From: Actinomadura rudentiformis
Lineage (GTDB): Bacteria > Actinomycetota > Actinomycetes > Streptosporangiales > Streptosporangiaceae
NCBI RefSeq assembly: GCF_008923185.1
Contig: NZ_WBMT01000021.1
Coordinates: 151,286 to 215,285 of the forward strand
Reading direction: 5' to 3'
DNA length: 64,000 nucleotides
Numbering within the stretch: position 1 is the first letter of the stretch; each line of letters opens with the position of its first letter. The notes below the pieces were generated by a model. The model was not told the DNA's origin. It searched no databases and saw only the letters and a program-made list of their open reading frames with translations. Both the position numbers and the translations under genes were made by a program. Below are positions 34,780 through 42,760 of the stretch, one piece after another.

Positions 34780-35495
34780 TTGACGGCCTCCAGGGCCTCT
34801 TCGAGCGTGAACGCCTGGGCGTAGAGGGCCTTGCCGACGATCGCGCCCTCCACGCCGGCCGGCACCAGCGCCGCCAGCTCGCGCAGGTCGTCGAGCGAGG
34901 AGACGCCGCCGGAGGCGATGACCGGCTTGTCGGTGCGCGAGCACACCTCGCGGAGCAGCTCGGTGTTGGGGCCGCGCAGCGTGCCGTCCTTGGTCACGTC
35001 GGTGACGACGTAGCGCGGGCAGCCGTCGTCCTCCAGCCGGGCGAGCACCTCCCAGAGGTCGCCGCCCTCGCGCGTCCAGCCGCGGGCGGCCAGCGTCGTG
35101 CCGCGCACGTCGAGGCCCACAGCGATCTTGTCCCCGAACTCGGAGATGATCTTGCGGCACCAGCCGGGGTCCTCCAGCGCGGCGGTGCCGATGTTGACCC
35201 GGGTGCAGCCGGTCGCCAGGGCCGCCTCCAGCGAGGCGTCGTCGCGGATGCCGCCGGACAGCTCCACCTTGACGTCCAGCCGCCCGGTGACCTCGGCGAG
35301 CAGCTCGCGGTTGGAGCCGCGTCCGAACGCGGCGTCCAGGTCGACCAGATGGATCCACTCCGCTCCCGCGTTCTGCCAGGCCAGCGCGGCGTCGAGCGGC
35401 GCCCCGTAGGAGGTCTCGGTGCCGGCCTCGCCCTGCACCAGGCGGACGGCCCGGCCGTCGGCGACGTCGACCGCGGGAAGGAGTTCGAGAGTCAT
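34776..35495 (-). CDS. priA: Bifunctional HisA/TrpF isomerase (PriA)
   Basis: 239 aa from ATG 35495 (a TTG two codons earlier is less likely). TIM-barrel isomerase: LLPAVDVADGRAVRL (catalytic Asp), VELSGGIRDDASLE, VNIGTAALEDPGWC, VGLDVRGTTLAARGW, YVVTDVTKDGT (catalytic Asp), and VIASGGVSSLDDL. The TREGGDLWEVL loop with Arg and Trp is the PriA pattern that allows it to isomerise both ProFAR (His pathway) and PRA (Trp pathway). No trpF is present next to trpCBA in this window, consistent with that double role. Confidence 0.93.
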   Translation of the reverse strand: MTLELLPAVDVADGRAVRLVQGEAGTETSYGAPLDAALAWQNAGAEWIHLVDLDAAFGRGSNRELLAEVTGRLDVKVELSGGIRDDASLEAALATGCTRVNIGTAALEDPGWCRKIISEFGDKIAVGLDVRGTTLAARGWTREGGDLWEVLARLEDDGCPRYVVTDVTKDGTLRGPNTELLREVCSRTDKPVIASGGVSSLDDLRELAALVPAGVEGAIVGKALYAQAFTLEEALEAVK

Positions 35496-35526
35496 GGACA
35501 AACCTTATCTGCGCAGTTGGAAGGCG

Positions 35527-35865
35527 TTAGCGGCGGCGATCGAAGGCGAGGGTGACGAAGACGGGGACGAGGAAGACCGACAGGGCGAAGAGGGCGAGCC
35601 GGGCGCCCCAGGTGGCCAGCAGGAACCAGCCGACCACCTGGACGGCGAGGAAGGCCCCGAGGACGACGCGGTTCTGGATCCGGCGCTTGCGGGCCAGCTC
35701 GCCGCCCTGCCGCCGGACGCGCACCGGGCGCGGGACCATCGCCGCGAGCCGCCGGCGCCGGTCGCGCCGCCTGGTCTCCTTGGCCTGCCGTTCGGCGTGC
35801 TCGGCGGCGGCCTTGGCCGCCGCGGCCTCCCGTTCGGCGCGTCGCCTCGCCCGCTCTTTACTCAT
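35527..35865 (-). CDS. Small membrane protein within the his operon
   Basis: 112 aa. The first half is highly charged and helical (MSKERARRRAEREAAAAKAA, then RRRDRRRRLAAM), probably a basic coiled coil. The second half has two membrane helices (RVVLGAFLAVQVVGWFLLA, LALFALSVFLVPVFVTLAF). It sits between hisH and priA with short gaps (46 and 31 bp), as small membrane proteins do in related actinobacteria. No function assignable. Confidence 0.7.
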   Translation of the reverse strand: MSKERARRRAEREAAAAKAAAEHAERQAKETRRRDRRRRLAAMVPRPVRVRRQGGELARKRRIQNRVVLGAFLAVQVVGWFLLATWGARLALFALSVFLVPVFVTLAFDRRR

Positions 35866-35911
35866 GACGCCCCGCTCACGGACAGCTCATGGACGGTCGT
35901 CCGTCGCGCGC

Positions 35912-36553
35912 TCACTCGACCGTGGACAGCCAGTTCTTGAGGAGCTCCGCACCCGCGTCCCCCGACTTCTCCGGGTGGAACTGGGTGGCGCAGAGCGCCC
36001 CGTTCTCCACGGCGGCGACGAACCGGTCGCCGTGCTCGGCCCATGTGACGAGCGGCGGCTTGAGATGGCCCATCGGGTCGGGCTGCAACTCCCAGCGGCG
36101 GACGCCGTAGGAGTGCACGAAGTAGAACCGGGTGCCGGCGTCCATCCCCTTGAAGAGCACCGTTTGGTCGGGCGCGTCCACCGTGTTCCACCCCATGTGG
36201 GGCACCACGGGCGCCTCCAGGCGTTCCACCGTGCCGGGCCACTCGGCGCAGCCCTCGGTGGTCACGCCGTGCTCGACGCCCTTGGCGAAGAGGATCTGCA
36301 TGCCGACGCAGATGCCGAGGACCGGGCGGCCGCCCGACAGGCGGCGGCCGATGATCTGCTCGCCGCGGACGGACTTCAGCCCGGTCATGCAGGCGGAGAA
36401 CGCGCCCACGCCGGGCACGATGAGGCCGTCGGCCTCGACCGCGGTGTCCCAGTCGGGGGTCACGGTGACGTCCACGCCGTGCCGGGCGACGGCGCGTTCG
36501 GCCGACCGCAGGTTGCCCGAGCCGTAGTCCAGGATGACGATCTTCTTGCTCAC
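35912..36553 (-). CDS. hisH: Imidazole glycerol phosphate synthase, glutaminase subunit
   Basis: 213 aa from GTG 36553, which overlaps the upstream stop (GTGA); a GTG two codons earlier (36559) is an alternative. Class I glutaminase: VILDYGSGNLRS, IVPGVGAF, nucleophile Cys in LGICVGMQILF, VPHMGWN, FYFVHSYGV, and the catalytic His-Glu in TQFHPEKSGDAG. It supplies ammonia to HisF. Confidence 0.97.
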   Translation of the reverse strand: MSKKIVILDYGSGNLRSAERAVARHGVDVTVTPDWDTAVEADGLIVPGVGAFSACMTGLKSVRGEQIIGRRLSGGRPVLGICVGMQILFAKGVEHGVTTEGCAEWPGTVERLEAPVVPHMGWNTVDAPDQTVLFKGMDAGTRFYFVHSYGVRRWELQPDPMGHLKPPLVTWAEHGDRFVAAVENGALCATQFHPEKSGDAGAELLKNWLSTVE

Positions 36554-36720
36554 AACCACATCACTCCCCCGGCCGCCGCCAGCCCGGCCAGCACCAGGAC
36601 GATCAAGGCAGCGATCTTGAGGCCCTGCTTGATGAAGCTGATGACGCCCATCAGCAGGAAGACCGCGAGTCCGAACAGCAGGACGTTGGCGTAGGTGAAG
36701 TCGAGGTCGCCGATCTTCAC
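36550..36720 (-). CDS. 56-aa membrane protein between hisB and hisH
   Basis: GTG 36720 to TGA 36550. It starts 2 bp after the hisB stop and overlaps hisH by 4 nt, so it is translationally embedded in the operon. Two membrane helices: ANVLLFGLAVFLLMGVISFI and LKIAALIVLVLAGLAAAGGV, joined by KQG. No domain recognised. The tight coupling and codon use support a real gene. Confidence 0.75.
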   Translation of the reverse strand: MKIGDLDFTYANVLLFGLAVFLLMGVISFIKQGLKIAALIVLVLAGLAAAGGVMWL

Positions 36721-36722
36721 GG

Positions 36723-37316
36723 CTACAGGGCCCCCTTGGTCGAGGGGATCCCGTGCACCTTGGGGTCGAACGCCACGGCGTCGCGCAGCGCCCGGGCGAG
36801 GGCCTTGAACTGGCACTCCACGATGTGGTGCGCGTTGCGGCCGTACGGGACGTGGACGTGCAGGCAGATCTGCGCGTTGGCCACGAACGACTCGAAGATG
36901 TGCCGGGTCATCGTGGTGTCGTACTCCGGGCCGATCATCGGGGCCATGCCCTCGGGCTCGGTGTGCACCAGGTAGGGGCGGCCCGCGATGTCCACGGTCA
37001 CCTGCGCGAGCGACTCGTCCAGCGGCACCGAGGCGTCGGCGAAGCGGCGGATCCCCGCCTTGTCGCCGAGCGCCTGGCGGAACGCCTGGCCGAGCGCGAT
37101 CGCGGTGTCCTCGATGGTGTGGTGGCTGTCGATGTAGAGGTCGCCGGTGGTCTTCACGGTCAGGTCGAACGACCCGTGCTTGCCGAGCTGGGCCAGCATG
37201 TGGTCGTAGAAGCCGACGCCGGTCGCGACGTCGACCTCACCAGTCCCGTCCAAGTCGATCTCGACGAGGACCTCGGTCTCCTTGGTCCCGCGCTGAACAC
37301 GGCCCTTGCGCGTCAC
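36723..37316 (-). CDS. hisB: Imidazoleglycerol-phosphate dehydratase
   Basis: 197 aa from GTG 37316, overlapping the hisC stop (GTGA). Monofunctional form without a phosphatase domain, as usual in actinobacteria. The manganese-binding motifs are present: GVGFYDHMLAQLGKHG, DSHHTIEDTAI, FESFVANAQICLHV and GRNAHHIVECQFKALARAL. It dehydrates IGP to imidazole acetol phosphate. Confidence 0.98.
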   Translation of the reverse strand: MTRKGRVQRGTKETEVLVEIDLDGTGEVDVATGVGFYDHMLAQLGKHGSFDLTVKTTGDLYIDSHHTIEDTAIALGQAFRQALGDKAGIRRFADASVPLDESLAQVTVDIAGRPYLVHTEPEGMAPMIGPEYDTTMTRHIFESFVANAQICLHVHVPYGRNAHHIVECQFKALARALRDAVAFDPKVHGIPSTKGAL

Positions 37317-38401
37317 AGACTCTCCTTCAAAGCGGTTCGGAAGGCCGCCATCTCCTCCGGAGTGCCGACGCTCACGCGCAGCCACTCGGGCGGTCCCACC
37401 TCGCGGATCAGCACGCCCCGGTCGAGCATCGACTGCCAGACCCTCCGCCGGTCCGCGAACCGGCCGAACAGGACGAAGTTGGCATCGGAATCGGCCACCT
37501 GGTGGCCTTCGGCCCGCAGCCACGCGACCAGGTCGTCGCGTGCGACGCGCAGCGCGTCGACCGAGCCGAGCAACTCGGCTCCATGGGCCATGGCGGTGCG
37601 CGCCACGGCCTGGGTGACGGCCGACAGATGGTACGGCAGCCGGACCAGCAGCAGCGCGTCGATCACGGCGGGGTCGGCGGCCAGGTAGCCCAGCCGGGTG
37701 CCCGCCATGGCGAACGCCTTGGACATGGTCCGGGTGACGATCAGGCGCGGGTTGCGGGGCAGCAGGGTCAGCGCGGACGGCACGCCCGCCCGCCGGAACT
37801 CGGCGTACGCCTCGTCCACCACGACCATGCCGGGCGTCACGCTCAGGACGGCCTCGATGGTGGAGAAGGGCAGCGCGGTGCCGGTCGGGTTGTTGGGAGA
37901 GGTGAGGAACACCACGTCGGGCCGGTGTTCCTCGACCGCCGCGACGGCGCGTTCGGCCTCCAGGCCGAAGTCCTCGTCCCGATGCGCGTTGATCCACGCC
38001 GTGCCGGACACGCTTGTGATGATCGGGTGCATCGAGTACGAGGGTTCGAAGCCCAGGGCCGTGCGGCCGGCGCCGCCGAACGCCTGCAGGATCTGCTGGA
38101 TGATCTCGTTGGACCCGTTGGCCGCCCAGACCTGGCGCCAGGAGAGGCCGGCACCCGGCGTGTCGCGGTTGAGGAACGCCGCCAGGTCGGAGCGGAGCGC
38201 CACGGCGTCACGGTCGGGGTAGCGGTTGAGCGACCCGGCCACGTCCCTGACGGCCTCGCCGATGGCCTTCACCAGGGCCTCGGACGGGGGGTAGGGGTTC
38301 TCGTTGGTGTTGAGCGCGTACGGGACGTCGAGCTGGGGTGCCCCGTAGGGCTCCCGGCCCCTCAGGTCGTCGCGGATCGGGAGATCGTTCAATGAGGTCA
38401 C
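37313..38401 (-). CDS. hisC: Histidinol-phosphate aminotransferase
   Basis: 362 aa from GTG 38401, overlapping the hisD stop. Fold-type I PLP enzyme: NTNENPYPPS, AANGSNEIIQQIL, LTSPNNPTGT, VVVDEAYAEF, and the PLP lysine in TRTMSKAFAMAGTRLGY. Substrate-binding Arg in WLRVSVGTPEEM. It converts imidazole acetol phosphate to histidinol phosphate. Confidence 0.97.
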   Translation of the reverse strand: MTSLNDLPIRDDLRGREPYGAPQLDVPYALNTNENPYPPSEALVKAIGEAVRDVAGSLNRYPDRDAVALRSDLAAFLNRDTPGAGLSWRQVWAANGSNEIIQQILQAFGGAGRTALGFEPSYSMHPIITSVSGTAWINAHRDEDFGLEAERAVAAVEEHRPDVVFLTSPNNPTGTALPFSTIEAVLSVTPGMVVVDEAYAEFRRAGVPSALTLLPRNPRLIVTRTMSKAFAMAGTRLGYLAADPAVIDALLLVRLPYHLSAVTQAVARTAMAHGAELLGSVDALRVARDDLVAWLRAEGHQVADSDANFVLFGRFADRRRVWQSMLDRGVLIREVGPPEWLRVSVGTPEEMAAFRTALKESL

Positions 38402-39705
38402 GTGGGGATCTCCCAGTCGAAGCGGGCCTTGAGGGCGGCGCCGTGCGCGGGCAGGTCCTCGGCCTCGGCGAGCGCGACCACCCGGGCGGTGGCCTCGGCG
38501 AGGGCGGGCTCGTCGTACTCGACGACATGGATGCCGCGCAGGAAGGTCTGCACGGACAAGCCGGACGAGTGGCAGGCGCATCCGCCGGTGGGCAGCACGT
38601 GGTTGGACCCGGCCAGGTAGTCGCCGAGCGACACGGGAGCGTGCGCGCCGATGAAGATCGCACCGGCGTTGCGCACCCGGGCGGCCACGGCGCGGGCGTC
38701 CGCGGTCTGGATCTCCAGGTGCTCGGCCGCGTACGCGTCGACGACCTTCAGGCCGTCCTCCAGGTCGCCGACCAGCACGATGCCGGACTGCCGCCCGGCC
38801 AGCGCCTCGGTGATGCGCTCGGTGTGCTTGGTGCGGGCCACCTGGGCGGCGAGCTCGGCCTCGACCGCGCGGGCCAGCTCGGCCGAGTCGGTGACCAGCA
38901 CGGCGGCGGCCAGGGTGTCGTGCTCGGCCTGGCTGATCAGGTCGGCGGCGACGTGCACCGGGTCGGCGGTGGCGTCGGCGAGGATGGCGATCTCGGTCGG
39001 ACCGGCCTCGGAGTCGATGCCGATCACGCCCTTGAGGAACCGCTTGGCGGCCGCCACCCAGATGTTGCCCGGACCGGTGACCATGTCGGTGCGCGGGCAC
39101 TCGTCGGTGCCGTAGGCGAACATCGCGACCGCCTGCGCGCCGCCCGCCGCGTACACCTCGTCCACCCCGAGCAGCGCGCAGGCCGCCAGGATCACCGGGT
39201 GGGGCAGGCCGCCGAACTCCCGCTGGCCCGGCGAGGTCACCGCGAGCGAGCGCACCCCGGCCTCCTGGGCCGGGACGACGTTCATGACCACGCTGGACGG
39301 GTAGACCGCCCGGCCCCCGGGGACGTACAGGCCCACGCGGCCGACCGGGACCCAGCGTTCGGTGACGGTGCCGCCGGGGACCACCTGGGTGGTGGTGTCG
39401 GTGCGGCGCTGGTCGCGGTGGACGATCCGGGTGCGGCGGATGGCCTCTTCGAGCGCGTCGCACACGGCCGGGTCGAGACCGGCGAGGGCCTCGTCGATCA
39501 TGTGGACCGGGACGCGGGTGCTCGCCTGCTCGACGCCGCCGAAGGCCTTGTTGTACTCCCGTACCGCCTCGGCTCCCCTATGGCGCACGTCCTCGCAGAT
39601 CGGCCGCACCTTCTCCAGGGCGGCCTCGACGTCGAGCTCGGCGCGGGGCAGCACGGAGCGCAGGTCCTCAGGGAGTGACCCGCGCAGGTCAATACGGGAA
39701 ATCAC
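38398..39705 (-). CDS. hisD: Histidinol dehydrogenase
   Basis: 435 aa from GTG 39705. It makes the last two oxidations to histidine with NAD and zinc. Signatures: GLYVPGGRAVYPSSVVMNV, YAAGGAQAVAMFAYGT, TGPGNIWVAAAKRFLKG, catalytic Glu-His region GPTEIAILADATADP and ISQAEHDTL, and HAPVSLGDYLAGSNHVLPT. First gene of the operon. A -10-like TAGACT ends 6 nt before the GTG, so the mRNA may be leaderless. Confidence 0.98.
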   Translation of the reverse strand: MISRIDLRGSLPEDLRSVLPRAELDVEAALEKVRPICEDVRHRGAEAVREYNKAFGGVEQASTRVPVHMIDEALAGLDPAVCDALEEAIRRTRIVHRDQRRTDTTTQVVPGGTVTERWVPVGRVGLYVPGGRAVYPSSVVMNVVPAQEAGVRSLAVTSPGQREFGGLPHPVILAACALLGVDEVYAAGGAQAVAMFAYGTDECPRTDMVTGPGNIWVAAAKRFLKGVIGIDSEAGPTEIAILADATADPVHVAADLISQAEHDTLAAAVLVTDSAELARAVEAELAAQVARTKHTERITEALAGRQSGIVLVGDLEDGLKVVDAYAAEHLEIQTADARAVAARVRNAGAIFIGAHAPVSLGDYLAGSNHVLPTGGCACHSSGLSVQTFLRGIHVVEYDEPALAEATARVVALAEAEDLPAHGAALKARFDWEIPT

Positions 39706-39711
39706 CGGTCC

Positions 39712-39717
39712 AGTCTA
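39712..39717 (-). promoter_or_regulatory. Candidate -10 element, leaderless hisD
   Basis: Minus-strand TAGACT, ending 6 nt before the hisD GTG. Transcription 7 nt downstream of the -10 would begin at the start codon. A TTGCGC lies about 20 bp further up, a longer than usual spacer. Inferred. Confidence 0.4.
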
Positions 39718-39744
39718 CGTAGTGCCCACTGTCGCCCGCGCAAC

Positions 39745-39761
39745 GTCTCACTGGCCGAGAC
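39745..39761. promoter_or_regulatory. Inverted repeat GTCTC-N7-GAGAC upstream of hisD
   Basis: A 17-bp dyad centred about 48 bp upstream of the predicted hisD start (CGTCTC-actggcc-GAGACG including flanking pairs). The same half-sites at the same spacing occur at 50219-50235 before the AraC gene and chorismate mutase leader. Possible shared operator; it could also act as a weak hairpin after the phzF-like gene. Confidence 0.4.
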
Positions 39762-39782
39762 GCTATGCGAAGAAGAAGATCG

Positions 39783-40610
39783 TCAAGCCTTGAACTCGCC
39801 GTCCAGGACGGTCACCGCGCGGCCGCTCAGCTCGACCCGGTCGCCGCGCAGGGTGACGCCGACCTGCCCGCCGCGCTCGGAGGCCTGGAACCCGACGAGG
39901 CGATCACGGCCGAGCTCCGCTCCCCAGTACGGGCCGAGCGCGCAGTGGGCGGAGCCCGTCACGGGGTCCTCACCGTCACCGAGCAGGACCCCGGCCCCGA
40001 AGAACCGGGACACGAAGTCATACCCCCGTCCCGGGTCTGCGGTGGCCGTGACGATGATCCCGCGGGCGTCCATCCGGCCGAGGGCCGCCATGTCCGGGGC
40101 CAGCTTGCGCACCGCCTCCTCGTCGGCGACCAGCACGAGCAGGTCGTTCTGCGAGTTGCGGCCCGTCCAGAAGGGCGTCGTGCCGAGCGCCTCGCCCAGG
40201 TCGTCCGGCGGCTCGGTCTCGGCCGGCGGGCACGCGGGGAAGTCCATGAGCAGGCCGCCGTCGTCGGAACGGGTCACCGTGAGGACGCCCGAATGCAATG
40301 TACGGAAGCGGATCGGCCCATCGGCGGGGGCCACGCCGGTCTCGTACAGGGCGTGGGCGCTGGCGAGCGTGGCGTGGCCGCACAGGGCGACCTCGACCAG
40401 CGGGGTGAACCAGCGCAGCTCGAACTCGGCGTCCGGAGCCTCGATCGGGCGGACGAACGCGGTCTCGGAGTGCTTCATCTCGGCCGCGACCCTCTGCATC
40501 CAGTCCGCGTCCGGCTCCGGGGTCGACCCGGCCCCGTCGAGAAGGCAGACGCCGGCGGGGTTCCCGGCGAACGGGCGGTCGGTGAAGGCGTCGACGACGA
40601 GCATTCTCAT
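39783..40610 (-). CDS. PhzF-family isomerase-like protein
   Basis: 275 aa from ATG 40610; a GTG two codons earlier is possible, and no clear ribosome site is seen. Diaminopimelate-epimerase-like fold: MRMLVVDAFTDRPFAGNPAG (family start), MKHSETAFV with the catalytic Glu of PhzF enzymes, LRWFTPLVEVALCGHATLAS, FPACPPAE, and DPVTGSAHCALGPYW. PhzF isomerises a phenazine precursor, but most relatives have unknown substrates and there is no phenazine cluster here. Confidence 0.88.
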   Translation of the reverse strand: MRMLVVDAFTDRPFAGNPAGVCLLDGAGSTPEPDADWMQRVAAEMKHSETAFVRPIEAPDAEFELRWFTPLVEVALCGHATLASAHALYETGVAPADGPIRFRTLHSGVLTVTRSDDGGLLMDFPACPPAETEPPDDLGEALGTTPFWTGRNSQNDLLVLVADEEAVRKLAPDMAALGRMDARGIIVTATADPGRGYDFVSRFFGAGVLLGDGEDPVTGSAHCALGPYWGAELGRDRLVGFQASERGGQVGVTLRGDRVELSGRAVTVLDGEFKA

Positions 40611-40660
40611 GTCCACGACGCTAACCGGGCGCCGCTCGCCAGGAGAACGGCCAATTCATA

Positions 40661-40714
40661 GGTAGTGGCCTGTTCACCGGTAATGGTCTGTTCACTGGTA
40701 ATGGCCTGTTCACC
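40661..40714. repeat. 18-bp tandem repeat, three copies
   Basis: Three imperfect units of GGTAATGGCCTGTTCACC (40661-40678, 40679-40696, 40697-40714), differing at one to three positions, in the divergent region between the phzF-like gene and the Lon-N-like gene. It is 150 bp before the latter's start. It could be a cluster of regulator sites or a minisatellite. It is too short and too few for a CRISPR array, and there are no spacers. Confidence 0.8.
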
Positions 40715-40865
40715 GGTACAGCCTGGACGCGTCGACACGGGCCACGGTGATCGCAAAGCTTCAGACTGTGATAAATCCGGCATGCAACGATCGTTGAATC
40801 CGGAAGTACTCTGGCGCCGTGGGCGAATCCCCCAGGGCCGCCCCCGGAGCGAGTTGGGGGAGACC

Positions 40866-41528
40866 GTGACCGAACGGCTTCCGTTGTTCCCACTGGGCAC
40901 AGTGCTCTACCCGGGCCTCGTGCTGCCCCTGCACCTGTTCGAGGAGCGCTACCGCCTGCTCATCCATGACCTGCTCGAACGACCCGAGCCGCGTTACTTC
41001 GGGGTCGTCGGCATCGAGCTGGGCCACGAGGTGGGCGAGGACGCGGCCCACCGCCTGGCCGGGGTGGGCTGCGCGGCCGAGCTGCACACCGTGACGCCGC
41101 ACGAGGACGGCCGGTTCGACATCGTGACGGTCGGCAGCCGCAGATTCATGCTCAAGGAGCTCGACCGCTCCCGCCCCTACCTGCGTGGGGACGTGGAGTT
41201 CCTGCCGGAGGAGGCGGGCACCGACCCCGAGCCGGTCGCCCGCCGCGTCCGGCTGCTGTTCCAGTTGTACCGGCACCGGCTGGCCGCCGCGGGCGCCGAG
41301 CTGGCCGAGCCGCTCGACCTGCCCGTGGATCCCGTGCGCCTCTCGTACCTGATCGCCGCCGCCGTGGTCCTGGACGGCCACGAGAAGCAACGCCTCCTGC
41401 AGGCCGAGGACGCCACGGTGCGCCTCCAGATGGAACGCGACCTCCTCCAGCGCGAGAACCGCCTGCTCGACATGCTCCCCACGGTCCCGGCGGGCCAGTT
41501 CCTGGACGGCTCGTTCAACCCGAATTAG
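40866..41528 (+). CDS. LON peptidase substrate-binding-domain protein
   Basis: 220 aa from GTG 40866 (GGGGGAG just upstream); the frame is open 67 codons further, through the tandem repeat, but that part looks non-coding. Lon N-terminal (LON-SB) fold: RLPLFPLGTVLYPGLVLPLH, LFEERYRLLIHDLL, YFGVVGIELGHEVG, and IVTVGSRRFMLKELDRSRPY. There is no ATPase or protease domain. Stand-alone LON-domain proteins of unknown role are common in actinobacteria. Confidence 0.88.
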   Translation: MTERLPLFPLGTVLYPGLVLPLHLFEERYRLLIHDLLERPEPRYFGVVGIELGHEVGEDAAHRLAGVGCAAELHTVTPHEDGRFDIVTVGSRRFMLKELDRSRPYLRGDVEFLPEEAGTDPEPVARRVRLLFQLYRHRLAAAGAELAEPLDLPVDPVRLSYLIAAAVVLDGHEKQRLLQAEDATVRLQMERDLLQRENRLLDMLPTVPAGQFLDGSFNPN

Positions 41529-41587
41529 GAGCGCCCGAACCAGCATCGGCGGTCCGGATGCGGCCGGTATTCGGCACACTGGGCGCC

Positions 41588-42133
41588 ATGAGCTCTGCGA
41601 AGGCCAAGTCCGCGAAGGCCCGGTCCGCGAAAGCCCAGGGTGCGAGCAAGGGCGGCGGCAAGGGCACGCCCGCGACGGTGGCGGCGACCAAGGCGAAGGT
41701 CGAGTTCAGCCTCCACACGTACGAGGTGGATCCGAACACCGAGCTGTCGTACGGGGAGGCGGCGGCCGACGCGCTGGGCGTCCCGCGCGAGCGGCTGTTC
41801 AAGACCCTCGTGGCCGAGGTCGACGGCAGCCTCACCGTCGGCGTGGTGCCGGTGTCGACCACCCTTGACCTGAAGGCGCTGGCCGCGGCGGCCGGGGGCA
41901 AGAAGGCCCAGCTGGCCGACTCCCAGGACGCCGAACGCGCCACCGGCTATGTCGTGGGCGGCATCAGCCCGCTGGGGCAGCGCAAGCGGCTGCCGACCGT
42001 GATCGATGAGACGGCGTCAGGGTTCGCGACGGTCTACGTCTCCGCCGGGCGCCGTGGCCTGCAGATCGAGCTCGCCCCGGCCGACCTCCTCCGGCTCACC
42101 GGCGGCCGCCTTGCCGCGATCGCCCGCGGGTAG
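41588..42133 (+). CDS. ybaK: YbaK/EbsC-type Cys-tRNA(Pro) deacylase
   Basis: 181 aa from ATG 41588. A Lys/Ala/Ser-rich leader of about 30 residues, then the YbaK domain: VEFSLHTYEVDPNTELSYGE, RLFKTLVAEVDG (conserved Lys), VVPVSTTLDLKALAAAAGGK, ERATGYVVGGISPLGQRK and VYVSAGRRGLQIELAPADLL. It hydrolyses mischarged Cys-tRNA(Pro). Its 3' end overlaps the convergent membrane-protein gene by 117 nt. Confidence 0.92.
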   Translation: MSSAKAKSAKARSAKAQGASKGGGKGTPATVAATKAKVEFSLHTYEVDPNTELSYGEAAADALGVPRERLFKTLVAEVDGSLTVGVVPVSTTLDLKALAAAAGGKKAQLADSQDAERATGYVVGGISPLGQRKRLPTVIDETASGFATVYVSAGRRGLQIELAPADLLRLTGGRLAAIARG

Positions 42134-42619
42134 GCGCTTCACGAACAGCTCCAGAGCGCCGTACGTGCCGACGGCCAGGATCGGCCAGAAGGTCACGATG
42201 CCGGTGGCGCGAAGCTCGGCGACGCCCTTGACGGTCGCACCGTCCTTGGCCGTGCGCACCGCGTCCTCATAGGCGGCCAGGCCGATCTGGTGACCTGTCT
42301 TCCAAGCGATGACGGCCGCGGCGATGCCGCCCACGGCCAGGCCCAGCACGAGCGGGATGTCGTTGCCGCGCCCCCCGGCCAGGTAGGCCAAACCCCCGCA
42401 GCCGATTCCGGCCAGCATGACGATCAGGGCGAACCGGCCGTCCATGCCGACCGGCCCCTGGCCCTCGGGGTCGGCGAACAGCGGTTCGCCCTGGATGACG
42501 ACGTATTCGACCGTCGGAACGATCTTCGCCCAGAGCAGCCCGGCCAGCGGCCCGAGGAGCGTGACGACGATCGTCGCGGCCGCCCAGGTTCGCAAGGCCT
42601 TCCCGGTCGGTCCCCGCAC
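42017..42619 (-). CDS. Membrane protein of unknown function (DUF2567-like)
   Basis: 200 aa from GTG 42619 (GGAG 8 nt upstream). Four membrane helices: AAATIVVTLLGPLAGLLWA, FALIVMLAGIGCGGLAYLAG, IPLVLGLAVGGIAAAVIAW and IVTFWPILAVGTYGALELF. The outside loop has VEYVVIQGEPLFADPEGQG. The C-terminal 40 residues are charged and are encoded opposite the end of ybaK. The order and motifs suggest DUF2567, but I am not certain of the name. No function assignable. Confidence 0.65.
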   Translation of the reverse strand: MRGPTGKALRTWAAATIVVTLLGPLAGLLWAKIVPTVEYVVIQGEPLFADPEGQGPVGMDGRFALIVMLAGIGCGGLAYLAGGRGNDIPLVLGLAVGGIAAAVIAWKTGHQIGLAAYEDAVRTAKDGATVKGVAELRATGIVTFWPILAVGTYGALELFVKRLPAGDRGKAAAGEPEEVGRGELDLQATAPGGDVDRREP

Positions 42620-42742
42620 CTCGTACGCTCCTAGGTGAACACAGTCGCCACACGTCCTCTGACAGCGAAAGCCTAACTCCCCCTGGTCAGCTGATCGACA
42701 ACCGCATGGTGTCTGATTCTCGCCCGCGCACGACTCATTCCC

Positions 42743-42751
42743 TGGGATAAT
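42743..42751 (+). promoter_or_regulatory. Extended -10 element
   Basis: TGG-GATAAT (TG-N-hexamer) ending 10 nt before ATG 42761. The predicted transcript would have almost no leader. No clear -35 seen, as usual for extended -10 promoters. Confidence 0.4.
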
Positions 42752-42760
42752 GTCCCCGAT

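Noticed and set aside
40661..40714. CRISPR array
   Set aside because: The three 18-bp units are contiguous without spacers and there is no cas gene.
40665..40865. Extra 67-codon N-terminus of the Lon-N-like gene
   Set aside because: It runs through the tandem repeats, lacks a ribosome site and does not resemble the family; GTG 40866 has GGGGGAG just upstream.
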